51,046 nucleotides of DNA. It comes from Candidatus Brocadia carolinensis. Lineage in GTDB: Bacteria > Planctomycetota > Brocadiia > Brocadiales > Brocadiaceae. The stretch is taken from NCBI GenBank assembly GCA_002009475.1, contig AYTS01000024.1:1-51046 (forward strand), written 5' to 3'. Below, in pieces: positions 8,251-17,462 of the stretch. Within the stretch, counting starts at the first letter, position 1. The number at the start of each line of letters is the position of its first letter. Below the pieces are notes generated by a model that saw only the letters and a program-made list of their open reading frames with translations, searched no databases and was not told the origin of the DNA. Both the position numbers and the translations under genes were made by a program.

Positions 8251-9906
8251 ATGTCATCAGCAATGACTTCATCCGCAAAAGAATTTCAGACAGTTAACCG
8301 GATTATAGAATACTTAAAGGGCGCTCAGAATGTCATTCATTCCAGGGATTGGACATTGCGCCGCAGCGCAGAGCGATGTGCGTCCTTTACGAAATTTGGA
8401 AATGTTACGGTTCATTCTACCGTAAAAAATCGTAGTGCAAAGGTGACCGTTTATGTGGGAAGCGATGCTGTTAGTCAAAAGAAACTTAATCCACAGCAAA
8501 CGGAGATCATGGATAATCTCCCCAAAACATTAACGGCCATTGAAGAATATATCAAGCGCGCACCCATGGTTTTGGTTAATCGAACGATGGGGAGTAATGA
8601 TGAATTTTCACCGGATTGCAGTATTTTTGTTTCCATCCAGAGATCGGAGATGATCCGGCTTGCTTACATGACGTGGGCGACACTCTTTCCTGTCAGGCCT
8701 GATAGTGGGCCTAAACAGTATATTGTGTACATCCCCGAGTGGCAGGAAGGAGAGCGGCAGATTCTGGTTTTCCCGGAGATCAGTACGACGATTGTTTTGG
8801 GTACTGATTATTATGGCGAATCCAAGAAGGGGTTCCTGAGGATGGCCATGTGGAACGCCAAGCAGAAAGGTATGCTCGGCTTGCATGCAGGAACAAAGAT
8901 TTTAAGGTCAAAGGGGCCAGATGGTCGGATCAAAAGATACGGGATGATCATTTTTGGGATGAGCGGTACCGGGAAGACAACACATACCTGCCATACTCAT
9001 GGCTTAAACGATAAGGGTGAAGGCATTGAGATACTTCAGGATGATGTCGTATTTCTCAAGAAGGATGGTGCTGCTTATGGCTCTGAGCGCGGATTCTATT
9101 TGAAGACGGAAGGGCTCGACTCTGTTACACAGCCAATTATTTACAAAGCCGCGACATCCCGTGACGCTATTTTTGAGAACGTGATGATTGATTATGAAGG
9201 GAATATCTATTTTGAAGACGATACCTTAACCAGTAACGGGCGAGGGATTATGATGCGGGAGGATCTGAGTCCGTATATTTCACAGAGCATTAATTTGCCG
9301 CCTGTCAATGATATGGATGGACTCATTATCGCCTTTATTACCCGTCGCCATACCGTAGCGCCTCTCGCTGCCAGGCTGACACCCGAACAGGCAGCGGCTA
9401 CTTTTATGCTGGGAGAATCGATTGAGACGACAGCAGGTGACCCAAAACGTGCAGGAGAATCTATCCGGGAGGTCGGTACCAATCCATTTATTATTGGAGA
9501 TAAGGCGTATGAGGGGAATTGGTTTTATGATTTTGTGAAACAGCATGAGGGAAGAGTTTGGTGCTATCAGTTAAATACCGGCGGTATGGGGGAGATTATT
9601 GAAAATCAGCCGAACGGTACAAAGGTGTTTAAGCGCAAGGTACAACGGATTGAAATCCCTGAGATGGCGGCGATTATCCGGGGCATCGTGCGTGGCACTA
9701 TTACCTGGGGCAAAGATAAATACTGGAATCTTGAGGTTCCTACATTTGTAGATGGCATGGATATATCCAAATATCATGTGGAAAAATTTTATGATGTGAA
9801 TAGCATTGTCAAGCAAATTTCTGATTTACGATGTGAACGTGTCGATTATGTGGGAAAATTCACTGCGTTGGATAAAGCTATTATTAAAGCAGCCGAAACG
9901 ATGTAA
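8251..9906 (+). CDS. pckA: Phosphoenolpyruvate carboxykinase (ATP) family, divergent
   Basis: A 551-residue cytosolic enzyme interconverting oxaloacetate and PEP with a nucleotide, linking the TCA cycle to gluconeogenesis. Family landmarks are LGTDYYGESKKGFLRMAMW, the kinase-1a P-loop GMSGTGKTT (236-244) and a kinase-2-like LQDDVVFL. The P-loop is followed by HTCHTHG rather than the usual LSA, and the common GDDEHGW element is replaced, so this is a divergent subgroup. AAGGGG 8 bases before the ATG fixes the start. It stands alone between the beta-barrel gene and the Rrf2 regulator. An ATP-specific role is inferred from family, not proven by residues. Confidence 0.88.
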   Translation: MSSAMTSSAKEFQTVNRIIEYLKGAQNVIHSRDWTLRRSAERCASFTKFGNVTVHSTVKNRSAKVTVYVGSDAVSQKKLNPQQTEIMDNLPKTLTAIEEYIKRAPMVLVNRTMGSNDEFSPDCSIFVSIQRSEMIRLAYMTWATLFPVRPDSGPKQYIVYIPEWQEGERQILVFPEISTTIVLGTDYYGESKKGFLRMAMWNAKQKGMLGLHAGTKILRSKGPDGRIKRYGMIIFGMSGTGKTTHTCHTHGLNDKGEGIEILQDDVVFLKKDGAAYGSERGFYLKTEGLDSVTQPIIYKAATSRDAIFENVMIDYEGNIYFEDDTLTSNGRGIMMREDLSPYISQSINLPPVNDMDGLIIAFITRRHTVAPLAARLTPEQAAATFMLGESIETTAGDPKRAGESIREVGTNPFIIGDKAYEGNWFYDFVKQHEGRVWCYQLNTGGMGEIIENQPNGTKVFKRKVQRIEIPEMAAIIRGIVRGTITWGKDKYWNLEVPTFVDGMDISKYHVEKFYDVNSIVKQISDLRCERVDYVGKFTALDKAIIKAAETM

Positions 9907-9914
9907 AAAAGTAG

Positions 9915-9942
9915 TTGACAATTTTTATAATTATGATATTCT
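9915..9942 (+). promoter_or_regulatory. Promoter of the Rrf2 regulator gene
   Basis: TTGACA at 9915 and TATTCT at 9937 are 16 bases apart, immediately after pckA. A CTAGTAATTCTATATAG element lies just downstream (9954), placed for repression. Confidence 0.5.
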
Positions 9943-9953
9943 TTCCCTAATGT

Positions 9954-9970
9954 CTAGTAATTCTATATAG
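9954..9970 (+). promoter_or_regulatory. Putative Rrf2 operator, copy 1
   Basis: CTAGTAATTCTATATAG lies between the promoter and the rrf2 ATG. Its first 14 bases differ at only two positions from a second copy at 10471, upstream of the ABC transporter genes. Shared elements before regulator and target suggest autoregulation plus co-regulation of the transporter. Confidence 0.4.
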
Positions 9971-9993
9971 ATTGTATAAAATCGTTAGAAAAT

Positions 9994-10452
9994 ATGAAAC
10001 TCTCGAAAAAAAGCGACTATGCCCTGCGCGCAATGATTTATCTATCAATGCAGCATAAAAAAGGAGCTATTCAGATTAAGGAAATTTCTACGAGTGAAAG
10101 GATACCACAAAAATTTTTAGAAAATATTCTTCTTGCCTTACGGAAGGTGGGTATTTTGAACAGCAAGATAGGTCTTAAGGGTGGCTATGAACTTGCGCGA
10201 TCTCCTGATCTGATTACCCTGGGTGAGGTAATTCGTGCACTTGATGGGGCAATTGCACCGGTGGATTGCGTCAGTAAAACATCCTATCGACCATGCTCGG
10301 AAGAGGTTACCTGCGTAATACGCGGGGTAATGATGGAGATTCGAAATGCTATAACGGATGTGTTAGATAGAGTGACTTTTGCAGATATGTGCAGTCGTGT
10401 TAAGGATTCTGTGGAAAAAAAGGAAGGCGGCGTGTTGACCTATACAATTTAA
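9994..10452 (+). CDS. Rrf2-family transcriptional regulator with three-cysteine cluster site
   Basis: A 152-residue winged-helix regulator starting MKLSKKSDYALRAMIYLS, the hallmark of Rrf2 proteins (IscR, CymR, NsrR). The recognition region includes IPQKFLENILLALRKVGIL and the wing follows at KGGYELAR. Three cysteines spaced C-x8-C-x5-C (VDCVSKTSYRPCSEEVTC, about residues 90-110) sit where IscR-like proteins bind an iron-sulfur cluster, so redox, NO or sulfur sensing is likely. It has its own promoter (9915) and precedes a substrate-binding protein gene by 60 bases; a duplicated operator-like element suggests it controls that transporter. Whether it is a sulfur (CymR-like) or nitrogen-oxide regulator cannot be told. 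Confidence 0.88.
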   Translation: MKLSKKSDYALRAMIYLSMQHKKGAIQIKEISTSERIPQKFLENILLALRKVGILNSKIGLKGGYELARSPDLITLGEVIRALDGAIAPVDCVSKTSYRPCSEEVTCVIRGVMMEIRNAITDVLDRVTFADMCSRVKDSVEKKEGGVLTYTI

Positions 10453-10470
10453 TAAATTTTTCATAATTAT

Positions 10471-10487
10471 CTACTAATTTTATAGAA
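10471..10487 (+). promoter_or_regulatory. Putative Rrf2 operator, copy 2
   Basis: CTACTAATTTTATAGAA precedes the substrate-binding protein gene by about 25 bases and repeats the element at 9954. It begins a wider imperfect dyad (TACTA and TAGTA arms, ending near 10497). Its position between regulator and transporter supports joint control. Confidence 0.4.
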
Positions 10488-10512
10488 TTTATAGTATTCA
10501 TTTAAAGTTGTC

Positions 10513-11547
10513 ATGCATATGTTGAGGCTGTGGGTAAGTTCGTTGATACTGTTCTTTTTTGTAATGTGTGGTGTTGGCTGTTCAAAAAGTGTCGATAATG
10601 CTACGATCCGAATCGGATATTTTCCCAATATAAGCCATGCACAGGTTGTCATTGGAATAGCTGAGGATACTTTTACAGCGTATCTGGGGCCAAAGATTAA
10701 GATAAAGACGACTCTTTTTAATGCAGGACCGTCTCTTATTGAAGCAGTTTTTTCCGGGGATATAGATATTGCTTGTGTTGGGCCGAGTCCTGCTATAAAC
10801 GGCTACGTGCGGTCAGGTGGAAGGGCATTAAAGGTAATTGCAGGTGCGGCAAGTGGTGGCTCACTCTTTGTTGTAAGAAAGGATTCCCATATAAAAGAGG
10901 CTGCGGACCTTGTTGGAAAGAGGATTGCAACCCCTCAGCTTGGAAACACCCAGGATATTGCTTTCCGTGGATATATCAGAAACTTCGGTTTGAAGCCAAG
11001 AGAAAAGGGTGGTACGGTTGATATTCTTCCCTTGCGTAATCCTGATATTCTAAACCTTTTTATGATGAAACAAATTGATGGTGCCTGGGTGCAGGAACCC
11101 TGGGGCTCAAGAATTATCAACGAGGCAGATGGAGAGGTCTTTCTTGATGAAAGAACCTTGTGGAAAGGCGGCCGGTTTAGTTCAACGCTGATGATTGTGA
11201 GAACAGAATTTTTACTGAGGCGTCCTGATCTCGTTAAACGGTGGTTGGCGGCCCATGTGAAGATAACCCGCTGGATTCATCAGCATCCAAGAAAGGCAAA
11301 GAAAGTTATTGGTGCGCAGATTAAAGCTCTTTCTGGTGTATCTCTTTCCGGAGAAGTCATGAATGATGCGTTCTCAAGACTGGAAGCCACGTACGACCCC
11401 ATCGTTTCGTCTCTGACCCTGTACGCGAAAATGGCATATGAGGCTGGTTTTTTGGGAGATCAAAGAATTGATTTGTCGGGTCTGGTTGATCTGAAATTGC
11501 TCAATGAGGTGTTGAAAGAGAGGGCTTTACCACAGTTAGGTGAATAG
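10513..11547 (+). CDS. ABC transporter substrate-binding lipoprotein, nitrate/sulfonate/taurine type
   Basis: A 344-residue periplasmic binding protein of the NrtA/SsuA/TauA class. A hydrophobic N-terminus ends at a likely lipidation cysteine (GVGCSKS, about residue 23). IGYFPNISHAQVVIG starts the mature fold. Typical family segments follow: ACVGPSPAINGYV, KRIATPQLGNTQDIAFRGYI and GAWVQEPWGSRI. The ATPase and permease genes are directly downstream, forming a complete importer. The family imports nitrate, nitrite, alkanesulfonates, taurine or related anions; the specificity cannot be read from sequence. The Rrf2 regulator upstream favours a sulfur or nitrogen-oxide link. ATG at 10513 or 10519 could start translation; neither has a strong Shine-Dalgarno. 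Confidence 0.85.
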   Translation: MHMLRLWVSSLILFFFVMCGVGCSKSVDNATIRIGYFPNISHAQVVIGIAEDTFTAYLGPKIKIKTTLFNAGPSLIEAVFSGDIDIACVGPSPAINGYVRSGGRALKVIAGAASGGSLFVVRKDSHIKEAADLVGKRIATPQLGNTQDIAFRGYIRNFGLKPREKGGTVDILPLRNPDILNLFMMKQIDGAWVQEPWGSRIINEADGEVFLDERTLWKGGRFSSTLMIVRTEFLLRRPDLVKRWLAAHVKITRWIHQHPRKAKKVIGAQIKALSGVSLSGEVMNDAFSRLEATYDPIVSSLTLYAKMAYEAGFLGDQRIDLSGLVDLKLLNEVLKERALPQLGE

Positions 11548-11580
11548 TACCGAATGTTAGGTTTTGGGAGGTAGGAATCA

Positions 11581-12522
11581 ATGTCAGAAGGCGTGGGAGT
11601 TGACAACCTGATTGAATTGGATTATGTGAAGGTTGATGACGGACAAAGAAGATCAACGGCACATAGCGCAAAACTGGATTTGCGTGTTCAACATGTGTCG
11701 AAATCATTTCAGTCAAAAAATGGAACGGTTTATGTGCTGGAAGACATCAATCTTGAAATTTCCCAGGGGGAATTTGTATGTCTCGTAGGACCTTCAGGAT
11801 GCGGGAAATCTACCCTGATGAATATCGTAGCGGGGCTGGAACAGGCTGATTCCGGTGATGTGTGGGCAAATGGTCGTAGAATTCAAGGCGCAGGGCCGGA
11901 CCGGGTTGTTATATTCCAGGAAGCAGCCCTCTTTCCCTGGCTCAATGTGATAAAAAATGTTGAATTTGGTTTAAAACTGAAAGGCATAAGTGGCAGGGAA
12001 CGGCGAACTATTGCTCTTGAGTATCTCAAGATGGTACATCTGACGAAATTTCAAAACTCCCATATCCATGAACTCTCCGGTGGTATGAAGCAGCGGGTGG
12101 CAATTGCGAGGGCTCTTGCAATGAATCCGGAAATGCTTTTGATGGATGAACCCTTCTCCGCATTAGATGCACAAACGAGATGGATACTCCATTACGAATT
12201 GCAGAATATATGGATGAAGACGAAGAAGACGATCCTGTTTGTTACCCATAATATCCGGGAGGCCGTGTGTCTGGCTGATCGTGTATTTATCCTTTCCACT
12301 TCACCTGGCAAGATTAAAAAGGAGTTTTTTATTGACTTACCGAGACCTCGTGATGATAACGATGTAAATGTAGCAGAATATTCCACAAGGATCATGAAGG
12401 AATTAAAGACAGAAATTGATAAGGTGGTGAAATGTGAGATGGATGCTGATTCATGTGTAGAATGTGATATAAAATGCACAACCGTAGAGGCGGCAAAAAC
12501 GGATATTGGGGGAGGGATTTAA
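11581..12522 (+). CDS. ABC transporter ATPase, NrtD/SsuB type, with C-terminal cysteine cluster
   Basis: A 313-residue ATP-binding subunit. The Walker A motif is GPSGCGKST (70-78), a Q-loop follows at VIFQEAALFPW, the ABC signature is LSGGMKQR and Walker B is LLMDEPF. FVTHNIREAV is the switch histidine. GGGAGG about 9 bases before the ATG fixes the start. The N-terminus has about 30 extra residues. The C-terminal tail (about residues 288-303) carries four cysteines spaced C-x6-C-x2-C-x3-C, absent from ordinary SsuB or TauB proteins and suggestive of a metal or iron-sulfur site. It pairs with the binding protein before it and the permease two bases after it. Confidence 0.9.
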   Translation: MSEGVGVDNLIELDYVKVDDGQRRSTAHSAKLDLRVQHVSKSFQSKNGTVYVLEDINLEISQGEFVCLVGPSGCGKSTLMNIVAGLEQADSGDVWANGRRIQGAGPDRVVIFQEAALFPWLNVIKNVEFGLKLKGISGRERRTIALEYLKMVHLTKFQNSHIHELSGGMKQRVAIARALAMNPEMLLMDEPFSALDAQTRWILHYELQNIWMKTKKTILFVTHNIREAVCLADRVFILSTSPGKIKKEFFIDLPRPRDDNDVNVAEYSTRIMKELKTEIDKVVKCEMDADSCVECDIKCTTVEAAKTDIGGGI

Positions 12523-12523
12523 C

Positions 12524-13284
12524 ATGTCCGGTATGCTGAAAAGGGCAATTTTTTTTTGCCTTGCTTGCAGGTTTCTGGCAACTGTTGTTCTGGCTAGATA
12601 TATGGCCTGAGTATGTCCTTCCGTCCCCTGTTTCTGTGGGGAAAACACTGGCACACGGAGTTCGGGATCAGAGCCTTCTGATAGGAGTGGCAATTAGTAT
12701 GAAAAGGATTGCCATTGGCTACGGAATCTCTCTTGGTGTTGGTGTTTTTGCAGGTTTGCTTATTGGTAGGTTCCGAATTTTTGAAGACACGCTCGGTTCT
12801 CTGATCTCCGGTTTGCAAACATTACCGACCATTTGTTGGCTGCCCCTTTCCTTGCTTTGGTTTGGTTTAAATGATAAGGCAATTATATTTTTAGTTTTTA
12901 TGGGCGCAGTGCTTTCTATTGCCACGGGGACCGATTCCGGGGTAAAAAATGTGCCTCCGCTCTATATTCGCGCTGCAAAGACCATGGGGGCTAAAAGATG
13001 GAAGTTGTATCTAGAGGTGATCATCCCGGCTGCCCTCCCGCATATTATTATAGGGATGAAACAAGGCTGGTCCTTTGCCTGGCGTTCGTTAATGGCCGGC
13101 GAATTATTGATTGTGTGTCTTGGATTAGGACACCTTTTGATGCTTGGCCGTGAACTTAATGACATGAGTCAGGTTATTGCCGTTATGCTGATAATTATCT
13201 TGATTGGTATCTTAGTTGATCGGCTGTTTTTTTTTCAAAGTAGAAAGACATATCCGCGAACGCTGGGGCCTGGTTAAGTCTTAA
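12524..13284 (+). CDS. ABC transporter permease, NrtB/SsuC type (frameshifted at both ends)
   Basis: A six-helix inner-membrane permease. The EAA-loop sequence RAAKTMGAKRWKLYLEVIIP contacts the ATPase. The uninterrupted frame starts only at a TTG (12561) and ends with an atypical tail. Removing one T from T9 at 12549-12557 connects an ATG at 12524 to the frame (MSGMLKRAIFFALLAGFWQL). Removing one T from T9 at 13227-13235 gives the family-typical basic ending (LFFFKVERHIRERWGLVKS) and a stop at 13284. The repaired length is 252 residues. It is the last gene of the rrf2-binding protein-ATPase-permease unit and ends 2 bases from the convergent glutaredoxin-like gene. Confidence 0.88.
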
Positions 13285-13286
13285 AC

Positions 13287-13478
13287 TCAGGCATTTACTT
13301 CAACGGGGAGTTCCATATTTTGCATTGAAGCTTGCACTAAAGCCTCCTGATCAATTTCATCTTCAGGCTGTTTAATGCGGTTTGCATTCCTTTCGACAAA
13401 ACGAATCCCTTCTGCGCGGTATTTTTTCTTTAAAATCTCACATTTGGGACAATTCTCTGCGGTGTAGAGGTATATCAT
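13287..13478 (-). CDS. Glutaredoxin-like small protein
   Basis: A 63-residue product starting MIYLYTAENCPKCEILKKKY, a thioredoxin-fold beginning with a CPKC redox motif at about residues 10-13. It is shorter than glutaredoxins (about 80) and ends after a polar segment, so it lacks the last strand and helix or is a minimal variant. AGGAG lies 8 bases before the ATG at 13478, which is therefore preferred over the upstream in-frame ATG at 13517. It is convergent with the ABC permease. A role in disulfide chemistry is inferred from the motif; the partner is unknown. Confidence 0.65.
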   Translation of the reverse strand: MIYLYTAENCPKCEILKKKYRAEGIRFVERNANRIKQPEDEIDQEALVQASMQNMELPVEVNA

Positions 13479-13675
13479 GGACAAATCTCCTAAGATGGAA
13501 CAAGGTGCTAAAAACAATTAGTTGCGTTATTGTACTAAAAGAAATAATTCTTTCAAGGGTAATTTTCCCGTATTCCCTTGAGAGGGATATTCGTGGGATA
13601 ATTATTTGACGCGATAAATTGTATGTGGTATAGTTCACAGATGTTTTTCAGATGTTTTTGAAAGGTCCAATTATT

Positions 13676-13963
13676 ATGATGAGATTTATCGGATTACTTA
13701 TTGCAGCAGCAGTAGCTGTCTGGGTATATGCTGATGCAAAAAAAAGGGGCTATAAGACTCCGGCAGCTATAGGTTGGATGATGGGAGTCTTTTTGCTCAT
13801 GATTGTCGTTTTGCCAGTTTATTTGATCATGAGATCAAAGCAAGCTAAGCAAATAGAAATCTTGACGCCGTGTAAATATTGCGGAAAATATTATGAAGGA
13901 ACTCCTTTGTATTGTCCTAACTGTGGGCACAAAGTTGGGGGATATTCATTTAAAGAGGAATAG
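13676..13963 (+). CDS. Small membrane protein with C-terminal zinc ribbon
   Basis: A 95-residue protein with two predicted membrane helices (FIGLLIAAAVAVWVYADA and WMMGVFLLMIVVLPVYLIM). A cytosolic zinc ribbon follows, with CKYCGKYY and CPNCGHKV giving two CxxC knuckles near residues 65 and 81. I start at the ATG at 13676, which has AAAGG upstream, rather than the frame's first ATG at 13652. Its stop lies two bases before the YqeY gene, so the two are probably cotranscribed. Proteins of this layout are widespread but mostly uncharacterised; no function is assigned. Confidence 0.7.
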   Translation: MMRFIGLLIAAAVAVWVYADAKKRGYKTPAAIGWMMGVFLLMIVVLPVYLIMRSKQAKQIEILTPCKYCGKYYEGTPLYCPNCGHKVGGYSFKEE

Positions 13964-13965
13964 TT

Positions 13966-14406
13966 ATGAATGTGAAAGAACGGATAACGGAAGAATTAAA
14001 AAGCGCTATGAAGGCGCAGGACAAATTAAGGACATCGGTTCTGCGTATGATCCTTGCGGATATTAAGATTGCTGATACGTCAGGGAAGCCTAAGGACCAA
14101 ATTGATTATGTGGACGTTGCTCGCGGCTACTGCAAGAAATTGAAGAAATCCCGGGAAGAATATGAAAAACTGCATCTGCCCGAAAAAGTGAAGGAACTGG
14201 ATGGAGAGATTTCAATTGTTGAGGAATACCTGCCGAAACAATTGTCAGATGACGAACTCAAGAAGATCGTTAACGAAGTCATTGAAACGCATAAATATAC
14301 TGCAAAGGAGATGGGCGTAGCAATGAAGCTCATTATGAGCAAGCACGGCAGCGAAGTGGATGGTAAAAAGGTTCAGGCATATTTAAAAGAAGGACTTAAA
14401 TGCTGA
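13966..14406 (+). CDS. GatB/YqeY domain protein
   Basis: A 146-residue all-helical protein of the YqeY family. It starts MNVKERITEELKSAMKAQDK and ends GSEVDGKKVQAYLKEGLKC, with the SIVEEYLPKQLSDDEL segment that identifies the family. The domain also forms the tail of the GatB amidotransferase subunit, where it helps recognise tRNA; stand-alone versions have no settled role. AGAGGA precedes the ATG. Length (about 148) is normal. Confidence 0.9.
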   Translation: MNVKERITEELKSAMKAQDKLRTSVLRMILADIKIADTSGKPKDQIDYVDVARGYCKKLKKSREEYEKLHLPEKVKELDGEISIVEEYLPKQLSDDELKKIVNEVIETHKYTAKEMGVAMKLIMSKHGSEVDGKKVQAYLKEGLKC

Positions 14407-14510
14407 TGGAGAATTGTATCGGAAATTTTGAGTCTTGGATTCGGCAGGGTGGTGCAAAGTTTTCTATGTGATAAACGGTTAAGATAGAGAGCCTAAGGGG
14501 ATGATACAAT

Positions 14511-16281
14511 TTATTTTATCAGTTGTTTTGTGCAGATGCATTCAACGGAAAGAACTTGCGACATGCGGCTTTTGTCTCTATACACGGTGATGCCCTTGCA
14601 TCCACTTTTGTAGGCTAAGGAGAACACATTTTTAACATCATCGATGGTTGACTCTTTTGAGTAATTAATGGTTTTTGATACACCGCTATCGATGTGTTTT
14701 TGACAGGTTGCCTGTATTTTTACCTGTTGTTCCGGAGAAACATCCTGCGCGGTAATAAATATTTTTTTTTACCTCTTCCGGTATTCCTTGAATCTTTTGT
14801 ATTGATCCTTTCCTTGAAATTTCCTCAATCAGCCTCTCTGAATAAAAACCTCGTGTTTTTGCAATGTGTTCGAATAGGGGATGTATTTCCGTTAATCCGC
14901 TGTCTACCAGGACGTGCCGGATATAGGCAATGGCAAATAAAGGCTCAATACCGCTGGAACAATCCGCAATGATACTAATAGTGCCGGTTGGTGCAATAGT
15001 TGTTCGTGTTGCATTTCGAAATCGGGTGCCGTTCTTTTGGGCATAACTACTCTTCTGATAATTCGGAAATACACCACGTTCTTCAGCAAGTTTGACTGAG
15101 GCATAGTTCGCCTTTTGAGAAAAGAAACGCATGATTTCGTTGGTACATTGAACGGCCTTCTCGGAATCGTATGAAATGCCAAGTTGAATAAATAAATCAG
15201 CAAGTCCCATGATTCCAAGGCCTATCTTCCGATTGCCCTTTGTCAAATGCTCGATTTGGGGTAAAGGATATTTATTTATATCTATGATATTGTCGAGAAA
15301 GCGTACTGCCAGATGGATAGTCTTTTCAAGACAACCCCAATCAATCTCATATTTTCCATTTTGTAGTGTTGTCATTTTGGTGAGATTGATTGACCCCAGA
15401 ACACACGCCTCAAAAGGTAAGAGTGGTTGTTCTCCGCATGGATTTGTTCCTTCGATTTCCCCGAGAATCGGTGTAGGATTAGCAGCATTGATGGTATCCA
15501 GAAACAGAACGCCTGGTTCCCCGTTTTCCCATGCAGAATGAACAATTTGTTCAAAGAGGTCTCTCGCAGTTAAGATTTTTACCACGGCATTTGTCCGGGG
15601 ATTAATTAACGGAAAGGCTTCGTTTTTTTCTACGGCCTGCATAAATTTATCAGTGATTCCAACGGAGATGTTAAAATTTGTCAATACCCCTTCGACCTGT
15701 TTTGCTTTAATGAAATCGAGGATGTCGGGATGGTCAATGCGCAATACCGCCATGTTTGCCCCGCGCCGAAAACCTCCCTGGTTGATAGCTTCAGTAGCCT
15801 CGTTGAAGACTTTCATGAAGGAAACAGGGCCGCTAGCACAACCACCAGAAGTGCTTACCATATCGTTCTTTGGTCGGATGCGCGAAAAGGAAAAACCTGT
15901 GCCACCTCCGCTTTTGTGGATTAAGGCCGCTCGTTTTACCGTATCAAAGATGCTCTCGATAGAATCTTCGATGGGTAGCACAAAACATCCAAATAATTGC
16001 TGCAGGTCTCTTCCTGCATTCATCAGGGTAGGGGAGTTTGGCAGGAATCGGAGGGACGTCAAAAGATTATAAAATTGTTCTTCCCTTGATACAACGTCTG
16101 CTCTTTCATTGTATAGCAAATCCGCTGATGCAATATTTTTTGCGATCCGGCGGAACATGTCCTCTGGCGATTCAACGGTACAACCAGAAGTATCCCTTTT
16201 TAAATATCTTTTTTCAAGCACTAGCCGGGCGTTTAGTGATAAAGAAAGTCCTTGCTGATTCACGGTAACTTTTTCTGTCAT
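14511..16281 (-). CDS. nrdJ: Adenosylcobalamin-dependent (class II) ribonucleotide reductase (frameshifted)
   Basis: It reduces ribonucleotides to deoxyribonucleotides using a B12-derived thiyl radical, independent of oxygen, which fits anaerobic growth. Landmarks are SPTLMNAGRDLQQLFGCF, KSGGGTGFSFS, the catalytic loop NPCGEQPLLPFEACVLGSINL and APTGTISIIADCSSGIEP. A T9 run at 14762-14770 breaks the frame. With eight bases it continues KKIFITAQDVSPEQQVKIQA, then the family tail HIDSGVSKTINYSKEST and a last cysteine pair (CIC), ending at 14511. The repaired length is 589 residues from ATG 16281; a TTG at 16359 would add 26 residues. No ATP-cone is visible. Confidence 0.92.
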
Positions 16282-16385
16282 AAAACTCTGAAACTCTGAA
16301 AGATTGAATGCGGTAGAAACGAAACGATGTCCGTTTTTCCTCAACAACCTGCGTTTCAATCTGTTTTGGTCGTGAAGAATTCATG

Positions 16386-17462
16386 TTAAACAATCATCAT
16401 GCAATCACCGTAACTGAAAAAACGGTACCCTTCCTTTTTTGCTATTTCATAGGCGTTTAAAATATTTTCCCTTCCTGCAAAGGCACAAACCAATACAAGC
16501 AACGTGCTTTTTGGAAGGTGAAAATTGGTAAGTAGTACATCAACATGCTGAAAATGATACGGGGGGTAAATGAATAGATTCGTCCACCCGGAGGTATGGG
16601 GGGGGTTGTTGTTCATGGCAACTGACTCCAGAACGCGGCAGGAGGTACTTCCCACAGCGATTACACGATGCTGATGTTCTTTTGTCTCCTTTATTTTTTC
16701 TATCATTTCTCCAGGGCATTCGTAGTATTCTGCATGCATATGATGTTTTTGAATATCATCTGTTTTGATAGGTAAAAATGTTCCCAGCCCGACATGCAGA
16801 GTAACAAATCCGATCTCTACCCCGTGTTTTTTCACCCTCTCAAGGGTACGCTGGCTAAAGTGCAAACCCGCTGTGGGTGCAGCAATTGCCCCTTCCTTTT
16901 GCGCAAACACCGTCTGATACCGTTCCTTATCGGAAGAGCATAGCGAACTATTATTTTCCGTGCGTTTTATATAAGGGGGTAAAGGCATTTTTCCGATTCG
17001 AATGAGCATGTCTTTTATATGGCAATTCTTATCAAATTGAATAAGCCATGAACCGTCTTGATTTTTCCTGAGGAGTTTTGCAGAGAGTATCCTATCACCA
17101 AGATAAATTTCTTCGTCTATCTTTAATTTGGCGTTTGATTTAATTAATGCCCTCCATTGGTTTTCTTCCCTTTCCTCAATAAGTAATAATTCAAGGTTTG
17201 CGCCACTAATTCTTTTCCCCTGTAGCAATGCCGGTATTACCTTCGTGTTATTAAGAACGAGTAAGTCTCCTGGACGGAGATATTCGGTAATTTCATAAAA
17301 CTTACGATGTTCGATCTTTCCTGTGCGACGGCACAATATTAACAATCTTGCATCTTCCCGGTTTTCTAAAGGTCGTTGTGCGATTAATTCCCTGGGAAGA
17401 TCATAGTTGTAGTCGGATAGCTTAGGATAAAAATTCGAAGGTTTTGATGCGGTAGAATTCAT
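16386..17462 (-). CDS. queA: S-adenosylmethionine:tRNA ribosyltransferase-isomerase
   Basis: A 358-residue enzyme of queuosine synthesis. It transfers and isomerises the ribosyl of SAM onto preQ1 in tRNA to give epoxyqueuosine. Diagnostic segments are YDLPRELIAQRPLENREDARLL near the start, GDLLVLNNTKVIPA, EGAIAAPTAGLHFS, and the C-terminal TNFHLPKSTLLVLVCAFAG with YRFFSYGDCMMI. Length is typical (about 345). It is transcribed away from mraZ, with about 290 bases of AT-rich DNA between them that hold the dcw promoter and operator. Confidence 0.96.
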   Translation of the reverse strand: MNSTASKPSNFYPKLSDYNYDLPRELIAQRPLENREDARLLILCRRTGKIEHRKFYEITEYLRPGDLLVLNNTKVIPALLQGKRISGANLELLLIEEREENQWRALIKSNAKLKIDEEIYLGDRILSAKLLRKNQDGSWLIQFDKNCHIKDMLIRIGKMPLPPYIKRTENNSSLCSSDKERYQTVFAQKEGAIAAPTAGLHFSQRTLERVKKHGVEIGFVTLHVGLGTFLPIKTDDIQKHHMHAEYYECPGEMIEKIKETKEHQHRVIAVGSTSCRVLESVAMNNNPPHTSGWTNLFIYPPYHFQHVDVLLTNFHLPKSTLLVLVCAFAGRENILNAYEIAKKEGYRFFSYGDCMMIV

